Part shown: positions 34,501 through 45,752 of the stretch, one piece after another | Layout of the letters: every line of letters starts with the position of its first letter | Numbering within the stretch: the stretch's first letter is position 1 | NCBI GenBank assembly: GCA_007922195.1 | Contig: ML681992.1 | Location: forward strand, 35,887,877 to 35,951,876 | DNA: 64,000 bases | Direction: 5' to 3' | DNA from: Podocnemis expansa | Taxonomy: Eukaryota > Chordata > Testudines > Podocnemididae | Made by a program: the position numbers and the translations under genes | Notes under the pieces: generated by a model | The model's database searches: none | The model's input: only the letters and a program-made list of their open reading frames with translations | Told to the model about the DNA's origin: nothing

Positions 34501-36129
34501 AAGCATTTGAGTAGTTCTTTTGACTTCAATAGAATATTTCATGCTTAATTTGCATATTAGCACATGCCTAGCTTTTGAGACTACGTTTACTTATGCCTCA
34601 TCTAAACTTCCCACCATTTTCGGCAGCAGTTAAAAGGAGATACTTAAATTACTTAAAATAACTTGTGTATCATCCTTTGACTTCCTAACCTATGGCTGGT
34701 CCATTGTGCTGAGTTGAAGGGAAGGCGTCTCCCTTTGATTCATGCTACTCCAATTGAGAGGCTGGAATTAATGGATCAGCTCCCTGATCAATTGAATAGG
34801 TCTTCAAAGACCACTCAAACAAACTGAGAAGTTTGGTCTAAAGGCAGATAATTTGCAGTTACTAAGGCACACTTAAATACTTTGCTGAAGTAGGGCCTAT
34901 GTGTTCAATTTCCTTAGTCATTTTTTGGACTTAGATTCTTATTTGAATTTCCCATAATTTAATAAAGGAGATTTAGGGCCAAAGAAGAACTGTAATATTA
35001 AGACCTTAATTTATTGGTTTTCCGTTAGTAGATAGCTGGGGGAATTATTTGTCATGAACAATTTATTAGATGAAGTTATCACTGCTCCCTTTTTGGTGAA
35101 TTATGTGTAAACCGACTTTGTTTATTATTCCAAATTGTTTCATTCCAAATTGTATTGTTCCAAAGAATTCCAAATTCTAAGCTATTTATTATTCCAAATT
35201 CTTCAGTGAAGGCATATGTGGGCTGATAGTATCTTCAGTGCTCACTGACAGTGTCAACTCCATTGATTTTTTTCCTATTTGTAAAGTACTATTCATGCTA
35301 TTAGAAATCTCCTTAATAACATGGCAGTGTTCTTGCACCCTAATTGAATGGCAGTCCCTAAAATGGATGTATGTCCTGTCATGCTGGATATACATCTGGA
35401 TACTTTCTCTTTCTACAAACATGCTCAAAAACAAACCTCTGCAAGTACAAACATTCATGAACAGGAGTCACAGACCTCATTGTATTTGCATATTCTATTT
35501 GGACAAATACTTGTGAATATTTTTATTGCAATGTTCACACAGCTCAGCTTCTGATAAACAGATGCAGTGGCAAGCTGTGCATGATTTTAATAAAATCTTT
35601 TCAATTAAAGGCTATAGCATGAATCCATGTAGATATCAGATTCTTATTCAACATGATAAATCATCTCAAGATAAGAAAATGTAATTACTTAAATATGAAC
35701 AGAACATGTGACGTAAAATGAAATGCTCTGCATTTATGAGGAGGCTCTCTATAATCAATCATCCATAATAAAATGCATGCTTTAGAAACTATGGCAAGGC
35801 AAACAGCCAGAAAACAAGATCCTTTTATAAACAGGGCACAAAAGTTTTATAGCACTTTGTACAATGAACACGTATGAGACATTTTATAAAGTGCTCAGGC
35901 CTGACCTGACACAGTCTACATCTGTGTATGAGCTGGGATGTGTGATTCCCAGTTTTCATAGACATACCTGCACTAGCTCTGCTCAAACTAACAACTAAAA
36001 ATAGCAGCATGTTCAGGAAAGCACGGGCAGCTACTTGGACTGGCCACTGCAAGGACCAACCCACCCAACCCTGTGGGCATTTTCTTGTGCAGCTAGCCCA
36101 AGTTGCCATCTGTGCTGTTGCAATCACAT
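28600..36129. other. About 7.5 kb without a recognisable gene; old fold-back repeats only
   Basis: I found no coding exon, RNA gene or transposon with clear ends. Old amniote repeats built around ACTTCAATGGGA-type words occur near 30390-30450, 30840-30935 (CCCACTGAAGTCAGTGGCAG) and 34270-34560 (TTAAGCACACACTGGGAG and AGTAGTTCTTTTGACTTCAATAG). At 35125-35210 ATTCCAAATT recurs five times. Frames are below about 116 codons and show no domain. Confidence 0.5.
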
Positions 36130-36494
36130 GCAGTACATTTACACTGGAGCCTGAGGTCAACTTAACAAAGCTTAAGTCAACCTACAGACCCTCACAGCCA
36201 CACCAGGCTTTTGTTAAGTTGACTTAAACACTTTCTTAAGTTGATTTAATAACACAACCTCTTAAGGTCGACTTAAGTTTTAAGTCAAACTTATAAAGTG
36301 ACCTTAAGCCAGTGTTGATGGGGAATAGCCATTAAGTTAACTTAATTGGCCTCCAGGCCCTCTCCCAGAGTTCCTGGCCACCAGGAAAGGTCAACATAGC
36401 ACTTGCTAGTGTGGATGTAGACAGTCAACAGGAATTTTCAGTGTGGGTGCTCTAATTAAACTTAACAAGGTTGATTTTAAGTGTAAACATACCC
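36130..36494. mobile_element. Family C element (AAGTCGACTT words)
   Basis: Left end TACATTTACACTGGAGCCTG and right end AAGTGTAAACATACCC are inverted. The interior has GTTAAGTTGACTTAAAC and AAGGTCGACTTAAG words. It lies just before a family A element, separated by about 50 bp. No coding capacity is present. Confidence 0.75.
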
Positions 36495-36545
36495 ATGGTT
36501 ATTTTCAGGTGCTAACTCAACCAGAGGTAGTGTTGGTATGTCTAT

Positions 36546-36929
36546 GGCTATGTTCACACACAGGGGGTTATTTTGACACAAGTTGTTTTGAAACAACTTG
36601 TATCGAAATAAGGCGTTATTTCGAAACAAGTTAATTCGAATTAAGGAAAAAAGCTCAAAGTGAAATAGCATGTTCGGACAACAGCTATTTTGAAACGAGT
36701 CACTGTTGTTTCGAAATAACATATTCAGATGGGATTGTTTCGAAACAATTGTTGCGAAACAATGTTGTTTCATCACCAAATGGGGTTTAAGTTGTTTCAA
36801 AACAACACTGTTGTTTCGAAACAATGGAACCCGTTGTTTCGAAACAACGGTATGTCATGTGAACATGGCGTTTCTTATTTTGAAACAACCTCTGTTGTTT
36901 CGAAATAAGACTGCTGTGTGAACACACCC
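36546..36929. mobile_element. Family A element, short form, TAT duplication
   Basis: Ends GGCTATGTTCACACACAGG and TGTGTGAACACACCC are inverted, flanked by TAT at 36543-36545 and 36930-36932. The interior is almost entirely TTTCGAAAC words. It is the reverse orientation of the copy at 24806. Confidence 0.85.
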
Positions 36930-38366
36930 TATGTGAACTGAGAATCACCTCTGTTAGCTCAGATGGAGAGGTATTCTCTATTCTGCTGAAGTCACTGGGA
37001 GTTTTGCCATTGGAAGTAGAATTAGGCCAGGCCAAAGTGCTTCCTAAAACTCCTACCCTTAAATAACTTGTATACATCATTTCATTTTTAGAGAAATTTG
37101 CTTTACTGTTGAACCTCAGTGTGGACATACCCATAGTGAGATATTTTATGGTCAGAGTGACCTCAAGACAAGAAGCAGTAAAATTTGAAATGTACTTGAT
37201 GAGTGTAAAGATTGCAACAGTCAATGACAGAGAGGAAAAGTCTGCAGTTTCAAGACACAAAATGGTGGACAAGTGTTTTGGCTGTGCAGAGAAGGAGAAA
37301 ATTATGCAGATTAGTGATATTATGTAAGAAGACTCAGCAAGATTTAGCTGCAACCTAACTATATGGATCTAAAAATAGGACCAAGTCAAAGTGGACACCG
37401 AGGTGACAGGCTTGTGTGATTGGAGGGTGGCCTACAGTGATGAAGTGCCAGGTAAAATACAGAACTTTGTTTTGTAAACAGACATTTAAGTAGACACTTA
37501 CTTTCACCCTTGAAGGGCTTCATGATATTTCCCATCTACCACATCTTGGGAAATTATAGAAAGAAGCTAATTATTAAATACTACACTAAAGCTTTCTCTT
37601 TTCCTGCTTTCCTATAAATGTGTTTTTATAGTCCATGCTGTGAACTCAGTCAGCTGCAGCCGCCAAGATATTTTTAAGCTGTTGTGGGCAATCTGAGAAA
37701 TTGATTTCCTTTCAACTAATCTGCCATAACCTTAAAGGGATTGATCAATAAATGACTTTATTTAAGTGTCTGATGCCAATAGAAATGTACTTGGATTCTA
37801 GGAACAGCAAATATCTTGAGGAAAAGAACTTGTGGAATGAGGAAAAAAAGGAAAATCAGCTAAAGACATGCAATGGATTCAATATAGCTGGGTTTTAGTA
37901 CAGGATTTAATCTGACTCCACAGAACACTCTCCTAAGGTAATCAGAGACCTGAAGATTAGGTGGAACTACTATGAAATTCATAGTTTGTTTGAAAAACAT
38001 GCAGAGGGCCAGATTCTCCCTTGCTGATGTTGAGAGGTCCAGACTGTAGTTCCCTATGCCAGCAAGGCTCTCTGCATTGGACAGGTGATAACTCCACTTC
38101 AGGCCTTTCACCAACTTCATTCTGGGAGGGGGGCAGCGTTAATTCCAGCTGAGATGTAACAGGAGCTGAATCAGTGCATTCCCTTTAGCTGTGCCCCATC
38201 CTAAATCAGTGCAAGCCACTTTTCTGGCTTGGCTGCCATTCAAGGAGGAGGTGAGGGTAACTTTTTGCAAGCTTGGGCCTTTTATGCAAGTTGTGTCACA
38301 GCTGGAGCCAACACTCCTGGAGCTGTAAAGAAGCTGCCTCTGCCACTGCTGGGGTGGACCTGTAAG
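36930..38366. other. No gene seen; fold-back repeat trace
   Basis: At 36950-37030 CTGAAGTCACTGGGAGTTTTGCC matches the ancient amniote CATTGACTTCAATGG repeat. The long minus-strand frame 36787-37353 runs from here into the family A element and is not a gene. Confidence 0.5.
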
Positions 38367-39157
38367 CAGGGGTTAAAGTAGGCTGGAATGCACCAGAATG
38401 GTGTTCTCAGGCCCACTATTTTTAGGAGTTCAGCATCAGGGGGCCCCTAAAAATAGAAAATGGAGCCAGAACATGGAATTCTGGGCCCACCATTTAAATA
38501 TAGTGGACCCTGGAATGCAGCGTTCCAGCTTCATTTTCAATTTTTAGGGGAGCCTGATGCTGAGCTCCTAAAAATAGCAAGCCCTGGCATGCTGTTCCTG
38601 TGTGTTCTGGGAGGCAGAGAGCTGACCGGCCCGGGCTGAGTCTCTGGCTTGAGCCTGCTCTGACTGAGCAGGGAAAAGGCATGGGAGAGGGGGTCAGCCC
38701 AGGGCAGCAGGAGAAGACAGCTCGGCACAGTAGGGGGTTGGGGAAAGATTGGGGGACCAGTTATGAGATGGGGGCCAGGAGCAGGCATGTGGGGATCAGT
38801 AGCTGGGGTGGGGGTAGGCATGTGTGGGCAGTAGCCGGGGTAGGCATGGAGGCAAGAGCTGGGTTGGTGGGTTGACATGTGGGGGGCAGTAGCTGGGGTG
38901 GTGTGTAGGCTTTTGGGGCAGTAGCTGGGGTGGTGGGTAGGTGTGGGGGGCAGTAGCTGGGGTGGGGGGTAGGCATGTGGGGAGCAAAGCTGGGGTGGGG
39001 GGCAGGTGTTTGGGATGTTAGTAGCTGGGGCGCGTGCGGGGGGCCTGCACCGGCATTAGGGGGTTTTGCACTGGTGTGAGGGGGCCTGGACTGGCATGAG
39101 GGGGACCCATCAATTTAGGAGGGTTCCTGGGCCTGCCAGATTATACTTTAACCCCTG
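38367..39157. mobile_element. hAT-type element, family E, with internal minisatellite
   Basis: Ends CAGGGGTTAAAGTAGGC and GATTATACTTTAACCCCTG are inverted. The flanks CCTGTAAG (38359-38366) and TCTGTAAG (39158-39165) are an 8-bp duplication with one change. The interior holds CCCTAAAAATAG palindromes and then a tandem array. It has no transposase. It is longer than the copy at 25813 because of the array. Confidence 0.85.
38795..39030. repeat. Minisatellite of about 30-bp units inside family E
   Basis: About seven to eight imperfect units built on GGGGCAGTAGCTGGGGTGG and GGGTAGGCATGTG follow one another. The last units are diverged. The minus-strand Pro/Thr/Pro-rich frames here are products of this array, not proteins. 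Confidence 0.85.
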
Positions 39158-40076
39158 TCTGTAAGTGGCCTTTCTCTGCAGTGGGGTGGAAATGATCTGG
39201 GATTCTTATAGCTGGATCCTAATAACTCCTACTTCTTCTTCTGTACTTCAAGTCCCAGAGGATGCAGGGGCTTTCTTAAAGGGGCATTCACTCAGTGAAA
39301 TTCCATAGTGGTCTCCACCGTATGTTGTACTCCAGGGAGACAAGCCACTGGGGACACTTGCCTCACAAATCCTAGTACTGAGGCTGATCCCGCTGGCCCT
39401 TGTGCTTCTGAAAACATTGTAAGCTCAATCAGAAGAAAGATAAATAAGGAAGGATCTGTTTATTCAGAGGCAGCAAGTAATTTATATCATCTTGGCTTAG
39501 ACAGGAATTTAGTATTATCTTTAGTCATATTTGCTCTTGAAGACACTAAAGCACAGAGAGAGGACATACAGTGCTTTATCAAGCGCCGGGCAATCTGGAT
39601 TATTTCAGGACAGAACTGGTGATGTGAGACCTTGGAGCAGTGCTATTGACAGAATGGGCAAACATTTTAAGTAATCATGAATGATTAAGGAACATGGTCC
39701 TCCTGGGCTAACGGAAACTTTCTAGAAACACTTCCACATACATAACATCTTTGAGCTGACCTCCCAAGTGCTGCTGTGGCAAGTGGAAGAATAAACACAA
39801 TTATGTTTGGGCCTTCTCTCCAGGCTGTAGCATGTTAAAATTCAAGTAGGTCAAGATAGTAATTAGTACTGGAGTATTCTTATTTTACTATGCTTATAGA
39901 AATTTGAACATATGCCTTATAAATTAGATCTCTAATATACAGGTACCTCCTGTCAATATATAGCCATAGAGAAATAGTTCTATGGCTACATTTGTATCAT
40001 GCAATCTTGTCTTAGTGCACAGAAAATGGTTTAACTATGTAAATTATACATCACCTCACTGTATTTCTCAGATGTA
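39158..40076. other. No gene recognised
   Basis: The 104-codon plus frame at 39308-39622 has no recognisable domain and no flanking signals. No repeat with clear ends is visible. Confidence 0.45.
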
Positions 40077-40955
40077 TTTAAATTTTTGATTAATGACCTG
40101 GAAGAAAACATAAAATCACCATAAGATAAATTTTGCAGAAGACACAGCATTTGGAGGAGTGGTAAATAATGAGCAGGACAGATCACTGATAGAGAGTGCT
40201 CTGGAGCACTTGGTAAACTGCAAGCATTTAACTAAATGTAAATGTATAAATCAAGGGAAAAAATTAGGGCACATTTACACAATGGGGGAAGCAGTGACTC
40301 TGACAAGAATTTGGGAGTCATGGCAGATAATCAGCTGAACGTGAGCTCCCAGTGTGATTCTGTGGCCAAAATGGCTAATACGATCCTTGGATGTGTAAAC
40401 AGGGCCATCTGGAATAGTAACAAAGAGATTATTTAACCTCTGTATGTGGCATGGATATATCCATTGCTGGAATCCTGTGTTCTGTTCTCACACACAAAGT
40501 TCAAGAATGATGTTGATAAATCAGAAAAATTTCAGAGAAGAGCTACAAAAAAGGTTAAAAAGTTTTAAAAAAATATGCCTTAGTGACTGACTAAGGAGCT
40601 CAATCTATTTAGCTTAACCCAGAGATGTCTGACGGGTGACTTGATTACAGTCTGTAGTATCTACATGGGGAAAATATTTAATAATTGGCTTTTCAGTCTA
40701 GCACAGAAAGATATAACAAGATTGGGTGGCTGGCAGTGAAAGCAAATTCAGACTGGAAATAAGGCATAACATTTTACAATAGTAATTAACTATTGAAACA
40801 ATTTATCTAAGGTCCTAATGGAGTCTCCATCACCAACAATATTTAAATCAAGATTAGATGTTTATTTTGGAGAATTTCTATGGTCCATGTTATACAGAAG
40901 GCCAGATTAGATGATCACAATGGTCCCATCTGGCACTGAAAACTATCAATGAAAA
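40077..40955 (+). mobile_element. CR1 LINE, 3' half of the reverse transcriptase and 3' end
   Basis: It begins in the ORF2 coding region (TTGATTAATGACCTGGAAG, TTTGCAGAAGACACAGCATTTGG, which read as INDLEE and FADDTA-type words). It continues through GGGAGTCATGGCAGATAATC and CATTGCTGGAATCCTGTGTTC. It ends in the 3' UTR word TTAGATGATCACAATGGTCCC near 40925. Many frame breaks make it inactive. It is opposite in orientation to the CR1 at 26945. Confidence 0.85.
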
Positions 40956-41379
40956 AAAAAATGCCACGAATCTACAATCATACTGTGATTGATGTATTTG
41001 CCTTATGCAGATAAATCCAAAAATAGACCTTCCCAAGTAGCATAGTTGCAGGAACTTAAAAGCTTGTGTTTTTAGCTAGTTGTATCGCTGCTTAAAATCT
41101 AGGAATAGATATACATCTGAAAGGTTACTAATGTTGATGAAGGGAATAATAATAGATCACTTACTTTTTAGCAAATAATATGCTGTATTGACTAGTGGAC
41201 ACAGTTGCACAGTAGTTTGGAGACAGAAAATTAATTACAATTAGAAAAGGGAAATTTGTATAAATATGGTACAGAAATGATCTTACAAGAGCTTAAAAGT
41301 ATTCTAGTGTGGCCCAAACCACTTTAGTATAGTTATTTTTTCCTATGTCTATCTACTTACATGGCCCTTAGCACTCTAG
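40956..41379. other. No gene recognised
   Basis: Plain AT-rich sequence with no domain, repeat end or RNA gene. Confidence 0.5.
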
Positions 41380-41567
41380 TATTTGAGCACCTTACAGCTA
41401 CTAATGGATTTTATCCTCACAAAGTGCTGTATTATCCCCCTTTATATAGAATAGGAGCCAATGTACATGAAGCATTAAGTGACTTTCCCTTGGTCTCATA
41501 AGTAGTCTAGTCAGGAATTGAACCCTGTTTCCTGAGTCACAGTCTAGTGCTCTACCCATAGACAAAG
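41380..41567 (-). repeat. MIR-type SINE
   Basis: Reversed MIR wording is visible: CATTAAGTGACTTTCCCTTGG, GAATTGAACCCTGTTTCCTG (B-box region), and CTAGTGCTCTACCC (A-box region). The core and head are present and the tail is partial. Confidence 0.75.
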
Positions 41568-41640
41568 CGGGTTGCAGCCCACGAAAGCTTATGCTCAAAG
41601 AGACATGTTAGTCTTTAAGGTACCACAGGACTTTTGTTGT
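41568..41640. repeat. Half copy of a family B-related repeat
   Basis: AAAGCGGGTTGCAGCCCACG, AAAGCTTATGCTCAAAG and GTTAGTCTTTAAGGTACCACAGGAC form the right arm of the B-type fold-back. It adjoins the MIR. Confidence 0.7.
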
Positions 41641-42198
41641 TTCTACCCACTATATCATCCTTTCTTCCCTAATGGGCCAGTTCAGCCTTAAGAACATCTT
41701 GATTAAACATGCTGGGTGATATGATCCATTTCAAAAGCAGCATTATGTTAAATTCTGGAAGGTCATCACTGCATTAGCAGTTTTAGCTTTTCTCCCCTCT
41801 CTGCTCAGCCACAATGATTGGTACTGCCAAATATATCTGATCCCCAAGTATCTCAAACTCTGGTCACCTCTGGAAGAAAGTTCCCTACTAATAAACAAAC
41901 CTGACTGTCTGCAGTGTAATCAGTATACCCCGCTGTCAGTCAGTTCTTGTACAGCATGAGTCTACAGACAAGAACTGTAAAATCTAAGGGGCAATGGACC
42001 TGTCATATCAGCTAAAGTGCTTTATTATGCCTTGTTACAGTTCTAAAATTAATGCTGTAATTTACTAATCTCACTGCTACACATTGCACTTATAAATTAA
42101 ATACTGTGTGGAAGAGATAAGATGTGCACATTATACATCAGTTGGATTCCAGCTTAAAAATTACATTCTCTCTTGAGCTTTTAATTATTATTATCGTT
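41641..42198. other. No gene recognised
   Basis: Plain sequence without repeats or coding frames of note. Confidence 0.5.
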
Positions 42199-42790
42199 CA
42201 GGGGTTAAAGTATAATTTGGGGGCCTCTGGAATGCTCCTGCACCAGTGGGCCCCCCTCCCACGCTGGTGGGCCTCCTCATACCCCAGCTCCAACCCCCCC
42301 ATGCCAGCACCCCACTCCCTGCCCCCAATGCCCCCTCCAGCACAAGCTGGCCACCCCCACACTCACTGGCAGTATGGCTGGGGAGGTGGGGGCTGTAGGC
42401 ACCAGGTCCTGGCAATGCCACATCTGGGGGCCGATGCTGCAGGCCCAGGTTGGGGGTGGGGAGTGGAAAGTGAAGGGTTTGGGGTGGGGCTTGAGCCCCC
42501 AGTGATGCCCCTAGCCCCCTCCCCCAGCCCCCACACCCTCCCCCACCTGCCAGAATGCAGCAGAACACTGTTCCAGGGCCCACTATTTTTATGGGCCCAG
42601 CATTTGGGCCCCTAAAAATAGACTGTGGACCCGGAACGCTGTGTTCCAGGGCCTGCTATTTTTCAATGGTGGGCCTCGGAGCACAGCATTCAGGCTCCAT
42701 GTTCTATTTTTAGGGGCCCTGGAATGCTGAGCCCTCAAAAATAGTGGGCCCCTGGAATGACATTCCAGTGCATTCCCCCTTACTTTAACC
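42199..42790. mobile_element. hAT-type element, family E, third copy
   Basis: It starts CAGGGGTTAAAGTATAATTTG and ends in TTACTTTAACCCG, the mirror of the family ends, though the last bases are changed and no clean duplication is visible. The interior has GGGCCCCTAAAAATAG and CTATTTTTAGGGG palindromes and a C-rich block. Overlapping frames of 163 and 130 codons on opposite strands come from the GC-rich interior. Confidence 0.75.
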
Positions 42791-42971
42791 CGTTATTGTC
42801 TTCTTAATACCAAAAAAGAATATGTTTTAGAACATGGTGGTATGAAATGATTAAATGAGTATAAATCTCTATTAATGCTAAATTTAACTAGGTAAATCCT
42901 GACCTTTTTCCCCTCATAGTTCTCTTCTTGTGTGGGTGGTTATGCAGAATGGAGGAAGCCCAGATCCTCTT

Positions 42972-43155
42972 GGGTATGTCCACATACAGTCTTTAAATTG
43001 AAATAATCAGATTATTTCAATTTAAAAGATTGCAGGTACACACTACATTTCCTTTTATTGAGATAAAGAGCTCCCTTATCTCACAATAAGGAAAGTCATT
43101 TTGATATAATAAAACCTAGTATTATACTGAAATGACAGTTAAATTGAAACTGTTA
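42972..43155. mobile_element. Left part of a TTTAAATTGAAAT-word TIR element
   Basis: It starts GGGTATGTCCACATACAG and has TTAAATTGAAATAATC, AGATTATTTCAATTTAAAA and related words, resembling family A design but with a different word. It continues after the insertion at 43515 and ends GTGTGGACATAGCCC near 43793. Confidence 0.7.
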
Positions 43156-43512
43156 CAGTGGGGACCTGTTAACATGCGGGTGTCGGAGGACAAGTCCAGC
43201 GACCACACGTTAAACGGACCATGCGCAAACGGGACCGCGGCAAATAAATAAATAAATAAATCAGAGAGCAGTACTAGAAGGCTCACTCTGCCTGTTTCCA
43301 CGCCCAGGCCAACTTCCCCTTTTAGCTAGTGCACTGGACTCCTTAAATTGTTACTCACTTTGCGCATTTCTGTGCCCAGGCCAACTTCCGCCTTTAGGCA
43401 CCGCGCGTTAGTGAGTCCCATGCATTAAGTTAATGGCTTCAGGGGAGATGACTGGAGCGCGCATTAACCGGATCCGCGTGCAAACGGGTCACGTGTTAAT
43501 GGGTCCCCACTG
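43156..43512. mobile_element. Mariner/pogo-type element, TA duplication
   Basis: Ends CAGTGGGGACCTGTTAACATG and CACGTGTTAATGGGTCCCCACTG are inverted, flanked by TA at 43154-43155 and TA at 43513-43514. It is 357 bp. The interior includes an (AAAT)n run at 43244-43263 and no transposase. It sits inside the TIR element at 42972-43793. Confidence 0.85.
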
Positions 43513-43514
43513 TA

Positions 43515-43793
43515 TTTTGAAATAACTCTGTGTGGATTTGTTATTTTAACTATTATTTTGATTTAACACTTTTGCCCTTCTTCTTCCCAGGGTGCTGTCT
43601 TTTTTCTACATATTGGGTGGGGGCATGGCCCTTCTAGGGGGCCATCTTGCCACACCTCCCATGGTGCCCCTTTCCTAAATCAAACTAGTGAGTCCTGTCC
43701 ATGGACATACTAGTTCGATTTGAGTTTCTAGTGGGGACATTTTAAACTGATTTAACTTAAATCGATTTAACTGCCTAAGTGTGGACATAGCCC
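43515..43793. mobile_element. Right part of the TIR element at 42972
   Basis: TTTTGAAATAACTCTGTGTGG directly continues the interrupted sequence. The words TTAAACTGATTTAACTTAAATCG and the end TAAGTGTGGACATAGCC close the inverted repeat. Confidence 0.7.
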
Positions 43794-44462
43794 CTCTGTA
43801 TTTAGTTGTCTAGCTCCCACTGATTTCAGGTGCCTAAATACCTTTGTGCATCTGGGCCAAATATGGAAATATGTTCTGTGGGATACCCCTAGACCCAGTG
43901 CAAGTGAAGGTGAAGGAAGGGGTCATGGAATTATGATTATATTCTGTATGCAGAAACCATAGAATAGCTGGTGGGGAGGATTTCCATTTCCTAATCCTGA
44001 TTCTCAGAGAAATCCTCTCAGCACAACCTGTTATTTAATGCTATGTGGAGGCTGCAAGTTCATTGATATGTCTGTAAGCTGATTTTAAATATACCTGAAA
44101 TAAAAAAGGTGAAAGACATATTTATCTTGCTCTACTCTTCTGTTAAAATTTTAGGAAACCCATTTGGGAACTTAGCATTTGAGATAAATGTTTGTTAGCA
44201 CTGTTGTATCCATTTCTCAAATTTTAATTTGAAAGGACTCATCTCAGTTTCATGTGGAGCCATGGAGAAAGGTGGACTCAGTAGACTAGAGAATTTAAGG
44301 GAGAACACAGCCAACAAGTCCATCTTCTGACTCCTGTAGGTCAGAAGTTACAATGCTGAGGGCAGAAGTCACATTTCATGTTGGATCTTATGTTTCACAG
44401 TGAGTATTTAAAGTCCTCACCTGTAGTGAAGTTGAAAAAAGCTTGGCTGAACTAAAAAAAAG
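43794..44462. other. No gene seen; old repeat trace at the start
   Basis: At 43800-43862 GTGCCTAAATACCTTTGTGCATCTGGGCC matches the amniote TTAGGTGCCTAA repeat. The rest is plain. Confidence 0.45.
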
Positions 44463-44655
44463 CAAGGAGTCCTGTGGCACTCAAAGACTAACAGATTTAT
44501 TTGTCGCATGAGCTTTCACGGGAGAAAATGACCAAGTGGGATTTTCTCCCACAAAAGCTCATGCAATAAATAAATCTGTTAGTCTTTCAATGCCACAGGA
44601 CTTCTTGCTTTTCTTTGGTTTACTAAGCTAACACGACTGCCCCTTTGGAACTTGC
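44463..44655. repeat. Fold-back interspersed repeat, family B
   Basis: CAAGGAGTCCTGTGGCACTC, ACTAACAGATTTATTTGTCGC and CATGAGCTTTCACGGGAGAA form the left arm. The right arm mirrors it and is followed by the tail ACTAAGCTAACACGACTGCCCC. The site of the hAT insertion found in the 45569 copy is intact here. Confidence 0.85.
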
Positions 44656-45568
44656 CTGAACTGTTTCTCCTTGTTGGCAGCCTGGGTGCCTTTACTCAAA
44701 TAATGACATTTATACCTTTTGTGCCATGACAAGTTGTCACTCCTCAGGGATAAGATCAACTGGCTCTGGAATGAAATGGCTGCCATCATGAGGCAGTTCT
44801 GTGTGGAGTGGGGACAAACAGCATCTTCTCCGGCCACTTTCCCGGTACTGGGGAAATTCACTTTACAAATTTGTAGGTTGGAGCTTCGTACCATCAGGCT
44901 TATAACGCAAGTAGAAAAAGTACCATGTCCATTGATGGCTGACACTGCCTTATAGGAGAATAGATGACACATTCTCACAAATGAGTGGTGATAAGCTAAC
45001 ATGCTGGCTATCCTGTCAGTTATTGCTCTGTTTTTAATTCTCTATTTTAGGGATGAAATTATTGAGCACTTTGTGATGAGGCAGCTCTGGTGTCAGTCAG
45101 AATGGTGTTATTTCCTCTCTCCTTTCAGTCTGGCTTCTAGCTTGGAGATGTCAGAGTTTTCACTGGCTGATGGACAGTTGTCAAAGGTCAAAGCTAATTC
45201 TTTTCAGTCGGCCAGCAGGCTTTGATACTCTTTACAGTGGGCTTTTGTTCTATTGCAATTCCTGGCTGGGTGTGAGAGGAAATGATATTCCACTCAAGCA
45301 GACGGGAACTTTCCTGTCACAATGATCCCAGAATGAATTTGGAGAACTGTTTTTCTCGTTCTGAGGGAATGTCATCTGTGGGATTTTGCAGGTTCCATTT
45401 TGTCATTCCATCTTGTCCAATGAGTTGGGATGCTACTTGGGAGATAATCTGGACTGGATCCCATCAGTCTGAGGAAGACAGTTGATTGATTTTATGTTTT
45501 GTTTTGCTGTGATTCAAATGGTTTTCCAGTAGCTAGCTGAACTGGGACCCTGGATAAAGAAAAACAAA
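44656..45568. other. Unassigned; frames on both strands but no domain
   Basis: The minus-strand frame 44628-45002 (124 codons) starts in the B repeat and has no recognisable motif. The plus-strand frame 45001-45225 has a hydrophobic start but no other support. It could be an old LINE region, but I cannot name it. Confidence 0.35.
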
Positions 45569-45752
45569 CAAGGAGTCCTGTGGCACTTTTAAAGGCAAAC
45601 AGATTTATTTATCACATGAGCTTTCGTGGGAGAAAATCAGTGTCTGACTAAGTGGGATTTTCTCCCACGAAAGCTCATGTGATAAATAAATTTGTTAGTC
45701 TTAAAGTGACACAGGATTCCTTGTTTGTTTTGCTGTACTAGACTAACACAGC
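45569..45752. repeat. Family B repeat, left part, interrupted by a hAT element
   Basis: CAAGGAGTCCTGTGGCACTT and the mirrored arm up to TTGTTTTGCTGTACTAGACTAAC are present. The tail breaks at 45752 and resumes at 46693 with ACACAGCTATCCCTTTGG. Confidence 0.85.

Noticed and set aside
36787..37353. 188-codon minus-strand frame
   Set aside because: It begins in plain sequence and ends in the family A element. There is no domain, and the second half is the TTTCGAAA words.
38537..38987. Pro/Thr/Tyr-rich minus-strand frames
   Set aside because: They are produced by the internal minisatellite of family E.
42124..42615. 163-codon plus frame and its antisense partner
   Set aside because: Both lie in the GC-rich interior of a hAT-type element, where stop codons are rare by composition.
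44628..45002. 124-codon minus-strand frame
   Set aside because: It begins in the tail of a family B repeat and has no domain or splice signals that I can support.
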